Part shown: positions 6,561-9,990 of the stretch, in pieces
How positions within the stretch are numbered: the first letter of the stretch is position 1
Layout: each line of letters opens with the position of its first letter
DNA from: an uncultured Treponema sp.
GTDB taxonomy: Bacteria; Spirochaetota; Spirochaetia; Treponematales; Treponemataceae
Assembly (NCBI GenBank): GCA_946403565.1
Contig: CAMJAJ010000022.1
Location: 1 to 9,990 of the forward strand
Length of the DNA: 9,990 bases
Reading direction: 5' to 3'
The notes under the pieces: model-generated
Told to the model about the DNA's origin: nothing
Database searches by the model: none
What the model saw: the letters and a program-made list of their open reading frames with translations, nothing else
Translations under genes and position numbers: made by a program

Positions 6561-7295
6561 CTAGCCGTTCTTGTTGATGATCTTGGTCCGCACGCTTCCG
6601 TCCGCGATGTTCGTGAAGCGCACGTAGAGGGAGACCTTGTTCTCCGCGTTCAGGCTCTCCCAGATGGAGCTGGCGAGCGTGTCCATGTCGCCCTTCAGGA
6701 GTACGGGCTCAGGCTCCCCCTCGAAGCTCGGCAGCGGATTTCCGTCGCCCATGTAGGTGTGGATGTAGCGTCCCACCCCCGGCTCCGGGCTGTCGTAGTC
6801 AAAGGTGTAGCGGAGCGTTCCCGGCTGCTTGCCTGCTTTCGCGCTGTCGCTTTTCAGTATGGAAAGGCTGAAGCCGTACCTGCCCCCCTTGAACTTCTGG
6901 ATTCCCGAGATGCGCGGCGTGTAGTTGGGCGCGTCCGGCTCGAAGGTCCTGCCTTCCAGCGACTGGGGGAAGCTGAGGCCGTTCTTCATGCGCTCGTAGA
7001 CCGTGTCGGTCTGGTCGCCGTTGGTCACAATCGTCGTGACCTTGCCCGACTCCTTCAGGATCCTGACCGGCCAGTAGATGATGAGGCTGGGGTCCTCCAG
7101 CTTGGACGGGTCGAACGCCTGGGTCCTGATGCCCCCGTCCTCCTCTATGAAGACCCTGTTCCGGCTGTTCACGCTCCTGCCCATGATGAAGTAGGCGGCG
7201 ACGGCGTGCTTTCCGTCCTCGGACATGCCCAGGACGATTCCGCGTCCAGGATATTCGTTTCCTCTGAGTTTCTGTTCAAGTGCTTCCATCAACAT
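6561..7295 (-). CDS. PurO-type IMP cyclohydrolase-like protein
   Basis: A 244-residue cytoplasmic protein resembling the IMP cyclohydrolase family first known as archaeal PurO, which closes the ring of FAICAR to give IMP in the last step of purine synthesis. Conserved-looking blocks: YPGRGIVLG at 15-23, GRSVNSRNRVF at 39-49, FDPSKLEDPSLIIYWPVR at 61-78, TNGDQTDTVY at 91-100, EPDAPNYTPRISG at 119-131, and GDGNPLPSFEGEP at 183-195. It is some 40 residues longer than typical archaeal PurO, as are bacterial homologues I recall. Most bacteria use the C-terminal half of PurH for this step, so it may replace or supplement that domain; whether purH exists elsewhere is not visible here. Start 7295 is chosen because an extended -10 box ends 6 nt upstream; a second Met at 7289 is possible. 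No Shine-Dalgarno site is seen. Divergent from mnmA. Assignment rests on recalled family similarity. Confidence 0.75.
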   Translation of the reverse strand: MLMEALEQKLRGNEYPGRGIVLGMSEDGKHAVAAYFIMGRSVNSRNRVFIEEDGGIRTQAFDPSKLEDPSLIIYWPVRILKESGKVTTIVTNGDQTDTVYERMKNGLSFPQSLEGRTFEPDAPNYTPRISGIQKFKGGRYGFSLSILKSDSAKAGKQPGTLRYTFDYDSPEPGVGRYIHTYMGDGNPLPSFEGEPEPVLLKGDMDTLASSIWESLNAENKVSLYVRFTNIADGSVRTKIINKNG

Positions 7296-7301
7296 ACGCC
7301 A

Positions 7302-7310
7302 ATACTAGCA
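7302..7310 (-). promoter_or_regulatory. Predicted extended -10 promoter of the purO-like gene
   Basis: On the minus strand TGC (7310-7308) directly precedes TAGTAT (7307-7302), giving an extended -10 (TGnTANNNT) with four of six matches to TATAAT. The -35 region 17 bp away is weak (TAGCCG). Six nt separate the box from the ATG at 7295, predicting transcription starting at or beside the start codon. Confidence 0.5.
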
Positions 7311-7328
7311 CAGAACGGGGATTTCGGC

Positions 7329-7334
7329 TATAGT
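7329..7334 (+). promoter_or_regulatory. Predicted -10 box of mnmA
   Basis: TATAGT matches TATAAT at five of six bases and ends 7 nt before the ATG at 7342. No good -35 hexamer lies 16-18 bp upstream, and no Shine-Dalgarno site lies between the box and the ATG. The predicted message is leaderless or nearly so. The promoter is packed back-to-back with that of the purO-like gene. Confidence 0.5.
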
Positions 7335-7341
7335 CTACCGT

Positions 7342-8532
7342 ATGGAATACGAGGAACTGGAGCTTCCGCCCCCTGGAAGCCGCGTCGCCGTGGGTATGTC
7401 CGGCGGCGTGGACTCGACGCTGGCCGTCCTCCTGCTCAAGGAGCGGGGATGCGACGTCACGGGCGTCACCATGTCCATGTGGGCCGACGGGGACCTGCCG
7501 GGAATAGACGAGGCCGCCGCCCTGCGGCACCTGCATGACAGCTGCTACGGCCCGGGGGAAAAGCAGGACGTGGAGGACTGCCGCGCCTTCTGCGCGGAGC
7601 AGGACATTCCCTACCATATAATAGACGTGCGGGAGGCATACCGGCGCGAGGTGCTCCAGTACTTCAAGGACGAATACCGTGCGGGCAGGACGCCCAATCC
7701 CTGCATCCGCTGCAACCGCTTCATCAAGTTCGGGGCGCTGCTTTCCGGCCTGGAGGCGGTGGGCATACGCTACGACTACTTCTGCACGGGGCATTACGCC
7801 AAGGTGGTCCGGGGGAGGGAAGCCCTGGCCTCCTCCTATGGCGCGTCCGCTTCTGATGCGGCGGAGGGGAAGGGCCGCCCTGCCCAGATCGCCGTCGCCG
7901 ACGACCGGAGCAAGGACCAGGCCTACTTCCTGTACCGCATCCCTTCCCCGGTGCTGGAGAAGGTGCGTTTTCCGCTGGCCGGGCTGACCAAGAAGGCCGT
8001 GTTCGCGATGGCCGCCGAGCGGGGGCTCAAGGCCGCGGAGCGGGCGGAAAGCCAGGACTTCATACCGCCGGAGTTCATGGACTCCCTCTTTTCCGACCGG
8101 CCGTCGCAGGAAGGGGACTTCCTGGACCTGGACGGGAAGGTCCTGGGGCGGCACCGGGGCATAGAGCATTATACCGTGGGCCAGCGGCGGGGGCTGGGGA
8201 TAAGCGCGCGAGAGCCGCTCTACGTCGCCGCGATAGACCGGGAGCGGAATGCCGTCATCCTGGGAAAGGACGGCGACCTCTTCTGCTCCGGCCTGGAGGC
8301 TTCGGACCTGGTGTGGCCCGCCTCCTACAACCCCTGCTGCTCCTTCGAGGCCGAGGTGAAGATCCGCCTTGCCTCGGCTCCCGTCCGCGCGCGCGTGGAC
8401 TCAGATCCTTCGGGCCGCTGCAGGGTCATCTTTGCACAGAAGCAGCGGGCGGTCGCACCCGGGCAGTCCGTGGTCTTCTACCGGGACGGGGTCATAGCCG
8501 GCGGCGGCATCATCGACCGGGCTATTCCGTAA
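7342..8532 (+). CDS. mnmA: tRNA-specific 2-thiouridylase MnmA
   Basis: A 396-residue enzyme that activates U34 of tRNA Lys, Glu and Gln with ATP and replaces O2 by sulfur. The PP-loop SGGVDS is at 20-25. The first active-site region reads NPCIRCNRFIKFG at 119-131, a CxxC at 121/124; Cys124 aligns with Cys102 of E. coli MnmA and Cys121 with an Asp there. GHYAKV is at 150-155, KDQAYFLYRI at 191-200, and HYTVGQRRGLGIS at 276-288. The C-terminal beta-barrel ends with FAQKQRAVAPGQSVVFY at 364-380. Where E. coli MnmA has its second catalytic Cys199 (GICFIG), this protein has SQDFIP at 237-242, with Asp239. It also has extra Cys at 68, 80 and 84 and a low-complexity Ala/Ser/Gly insert at about 160-182. 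Start 7342 places the PP-loop at the usual distance from the N-terminus. radA follows after 56 bp and may be co-transcribed. Confidence 0.95.
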   Translation: MEYEELELPPPGSRVAVGMSGGVDSTLAVLLLKERGCDVTGVTMSMWADGDLPGIDEAAALRHLHDSCYGPGEKQDVEDCRAFCAEQDIPYHIIDVREAYRREVLQYFKDEYRAGRTPNPCIRCNRFIKFGALLSGLEAVGIRYDYFCTGHYAKVVRGREALASSYGASASDAAEGKGRPAQIAVADDRSKDQAYFLYRIPSPVLEKVRFPLAGLTKKAVFAMAAERGLKAAERAESQDFIPPEFMDSLFSDRPSQEGDFLDLDGKVLGRHRGIEHYTVGQRRGLGISAREPLYVAAIDRERNAVILGKDGDLFCSGLEASDLVWPASYNPCCSFEAEVKIRLASAPVRARVDSDPSGRCRVIFAQKQRAVAPGQSVVFYRDGVIAGGGIIDRAIP

Positions 8533-8552
8533 GGTGCGGGGCTGGGACACGG

Positions 8553-8574
8553 CGATTTCAGAACGATTTCAGAG
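8553..8574. repeat. 11-bp tandem duplication before radA
   Basis: CGATTTCAGAA (8553-8563) is followed directly by CGATTTCAGAG (8564-8574), differing only in the last base. The pair fills most of the mnmA-radA spacer, immediately upstream of the radA ribosome binding site. The 11-bp period is about one helical turn, so it could seat a protein, or be a replication-slippage duplication. Confidence 0.7.
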
Positions 8575-8575
8575 C

Positions 8576-8579
8576 GAGG
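8576..8579 (+). promoter_or_regulatory. Ribosome binding site of radA
   Basis: GAGG 9 nt before the ATG at 8589. No convincing -10 box is visible in the spacer, so radA is probably read from the mnmA promoter. Confidence 0.5.
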
Positions 8580-8588
8580 CGGTTTTAG

Positions 8589-9944
8589 ATGAAGAAGAAG
8601 AAAGGTTCTGTCGTATACAAGTGCTCGTCCTGCGGCTACACGCAGCCGGCATGGCTCGGCCGCTGCCCCCAGTGCGGGGAGTGGAATTCGATGGAGGAGT
8701 GCATAAGCGACCCCATGGCCGCAGGCCCCCGCCTTTCGTCCGACGGCACCGCCGTAAAGGTGAAGCCCGTCCCCCTTTCGCGGGTGGAACTGCAGGACGA
8801 GGGCCGCATCGCGACCGGCGATGCGGAGTTTGACCGTGTGCTTGGCGGCGGGGCCACCAAGCGGAGCGCGATCCTCATCGGCGGGGAGCCGGGCATAGGC
8901 AAGTCCACCCTCCTGCTCCAGTGCGCCGCCTCCATACAGAAGCTGAACCGGGCCTTCCGCATCCTGTACGTTTCGGGCGAGGAGTCCGCTTCCCAGATAA
9001 AGGGGCGGGCCGTCCGCCTGTCGCTCGACGTGGACGCGGTGGAGATCCTGCCGACCCTGCGGCTGGAGGACACGCTGGACGCGCTGGACTCCCTGAACCC
9101 GACGGTGGTCATCGTGGATTCCATCCAGACCGTCTATTCGGTGCAGGCGGGAATCGTCCCCGGCACGGTGAGCCAGCTCAAGTACTGCTCGAACGAGCTG
9201 ATCAGCTGGGTCAAGGAGCGGGATTCCGTGCTCTTCATGACCGCCCACGTCACCAAGGAGGGGGACATCGCCGGACCCAAGAGCCTGGAGCACATGGTGG
9301 ACACGGTGCTTTCGTTTGAACGGAACAACAACGACGACCTGCGCTTCCTGCACTCGCTCAAAAACCGCTTTGGCTCGGTGAACGAGCTCGGCATTTTCAA
9401 GATGGACTCGCTGGGACTGAAGGCGGTTCCCGACCCCTCGTCGCTGTTCATAACGAAGCGGGTAGGGGGGCTCCCTGCCGGCGTGGCCTGCGTGCCGATA
9501 TTCGAGGGGACGAGGATCTTCATGGTGGAGATCCAGGCCCTCACCGTTCCGGCGAAGGGGACGATGAACCGGGTCTATTCGGACCGGGTGGACAGCGCCC
9601 GGGTGAGCCGGGTGGCCGCCGTGCTGGAAAAGCGGCTCGGGGTGAAGTTCTCGGACATGGACATATACATCAACGTGGCCGGTGGCGTGCGCCTGGTGGA
9701 AAGCGCGGTGGACGCGGCCCTGGCGGCAGCCCTGTATTCGGCGCGGAGCGACCTTGCGCTCAAGGAGAGCACCGCCATCGTGGGCGAGCTGAGCCTTGCC
9801 GGGGAAATCCGCCCCGTCGCCAAGCTCAAGGACCGGGTGAAGGCCGCGCGGGAGCTTGGCTTTACGACCGTCCTCGCGCCGGAGAAGGCGGAGGGGGCCA
9901 GGGCCGTCCAGAGCGTCAAGGACTTGGTCAAGGCCCTGTTCTAG
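8589..9944 (+). CDS. radA: DNA repair protein RadA (Sms)
   Basis: A 451-residue RecA-family ATPase of normal family length that drives branch migration during homologous recombination and repair. Domains in order: a C4 zinc finger with Cys12, 15, 26 and 29 (CSSCGYTQPAWLGRCPQCG); the RecA-like ATPase core with Walker A GGEPGIGKST at 98-107 and Walker B VVIVDS at 173-178; the RadA-specific KNRFGS motif at 258-263; and a C-terminal Lon-protease-like domain from about 355 (INVAGGVRL at 361-369). The proteolytic Ser-Lys pair of Lon is not expected in RadA and is not evident. Start 8589 has GAGG 9 nt upstream and puts the zinc finger at the usual N-terminal position. It follows mnmA by 56 bp on the same strand. 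Nothing looks truncated or unusual. Confidence 0.97.
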   Translation: MKKKKGSVVYKCSSCGYTQPAWLGRCPQCGEWNSMEECISDPMAAGPRLSSDGTAVKVKPVPLSRVELQDEGRIATGDAEFDRVLGGGATKRSAILIGGEPGIGKSTLLLQCAASIQKLNRAFRILYVSGEESASQIKGRAVRLSLDVDAVEILPTLRLEDTLDALDSLNPTVVIVDSIQTVYSVQAGIVPGTVSQLKYCSNELISWVKERDSVLFMTAHVTKEGDIAGPKSLEHMVDTVLSFERNNNDDLRFLHSLKNRFGSVNELGIFKMDSLGLKAVPDPSSLFITKRVGGLPAGVACVPIFEGTRIFMVEIQALTVPAKGTMNRVYSDRVDSARVSRVAAVLEKRLGVKFSDMDIYINVAGGVRLVESAVDAALAAALYSARSDLALKESTAIVGELSLAGEIRPVAKLKDRVKAARELGFTTVLAPEKAEGARAVQSVKDLVKALF

Positions 9945-9955
9945 CCGGAATAGGC

Positions 9956-9988
9956 CCGGATACCGGCTGGAATACAAGCGTATCCCGG
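9956..9988 (+). terminator. Possible terminator hairpin after radA
   Basis: GGATAC (9958-9963) pairs perfectly with GTATCC (9980-9985) around a 16-nt loop. CC/GG pairs (9956-9957 with 9987-9988) extend the stem past one bulged C. It begins 12 nt after the radA stop and is followed by TT at the window edge, so the length of any T-run cannot be judged. Confidence 0.4.
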
Positions 9989-9990
9989 TT

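Noticed and set aside
3812..6577. A 921-codon open frame on the plus strand opposite the sel1-like gene
   Set aside because: It is aligned codon-for-codon with the real gene and open only because TTA, CTA and TCA are avoided. The translation is Val/Leu/Arg/Gly-rich without domains, and the sense protein has a signal peptide and Sel1 motifs.
8478..9977. A 499-codon open frame on the minus strand opposite radA
   Set aside because: It is in the same codon-aligned antisense register as above, and radA is unmistakable on the plus strand.

Overview
The window is a GC-rich, gene-dense bacterial chromosome segment holding seven complete protein genes, with no RNA gene, mobile element or CRISPR array that I can see. 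The gene set (RadA, MnmA, a large phosphohexomutase opening with an ILSASGWRK-like N-terminus, a PurO-like protein, a CotH-like protein and an exported Sel1-repeat protein) fits a host-associated spirochaete, perhaps a GC-rich Treponema relative. That placement is an inference from protein resemblance and is low confidence. Codon third positions are strongly GC, and the codons TTA, CTA and TCA are almost absent.

Layout. Minus strand, positions 6364 down to 53: a tight four-gene cluster. It runs from an exported Sel1/TPR-like repeat protein (875 aa), with a 2-nt gap to a phosphoglucomutase/phosphomannomutase-family enzyme (623 aa), then by 4-nt ATGA overlap to an isochorismatase-fold cysteine hydrolase (187 aa), then by another ATGA overlap to a membrane-anchored CotH-like protein kinase (417 aa). 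Spacing and Shine-Dalgarno sites inside the preceding genes indicate one operon with translational coupling. Upstream at 6561-7295, also on the minus strand, lies a PurO-type IMP cyclohydrolase-like gene. It is separated from the operon by a roughly 200-bp spacer with a terminator-like hairpin, short direct repeats and an AT-rich promoter. Plus strand: mnmA (tRNA 2-thiouridylase) diverges from the purO-like gene across 46 bp and is followed 56 bp later by radA.

Function. PurO-like (purine synthesis), MnmA (tRNA wobble thiolation) and RadA (recombination repair) are housekeeping genes. The four-gene operon is the least explained part. It combines an exported repeat scaffold, a sugar-phosphate mutase, a small hydrolase and an outward-facing CotH-type kinase, which suggests a cell-envelope task, but no function can be assigned from sequence alone.

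The most notable regulatory signal is that all three genes that seem to start a transcription unit (sel1-like, purO-like, mnmA) lack a well-placed Shine-Dalgarno site and have a TANNNT -10 hexamer ending 6-7 nt before the ATG, the arrangement expected for leaderless mRNAs. The internal operon genes carry ordinary Shine-Dalgarno sites. The other notable point is that MnmA has a CxxC at its first active-site cysteine region and Asp where the second catalytic Cys is expected.
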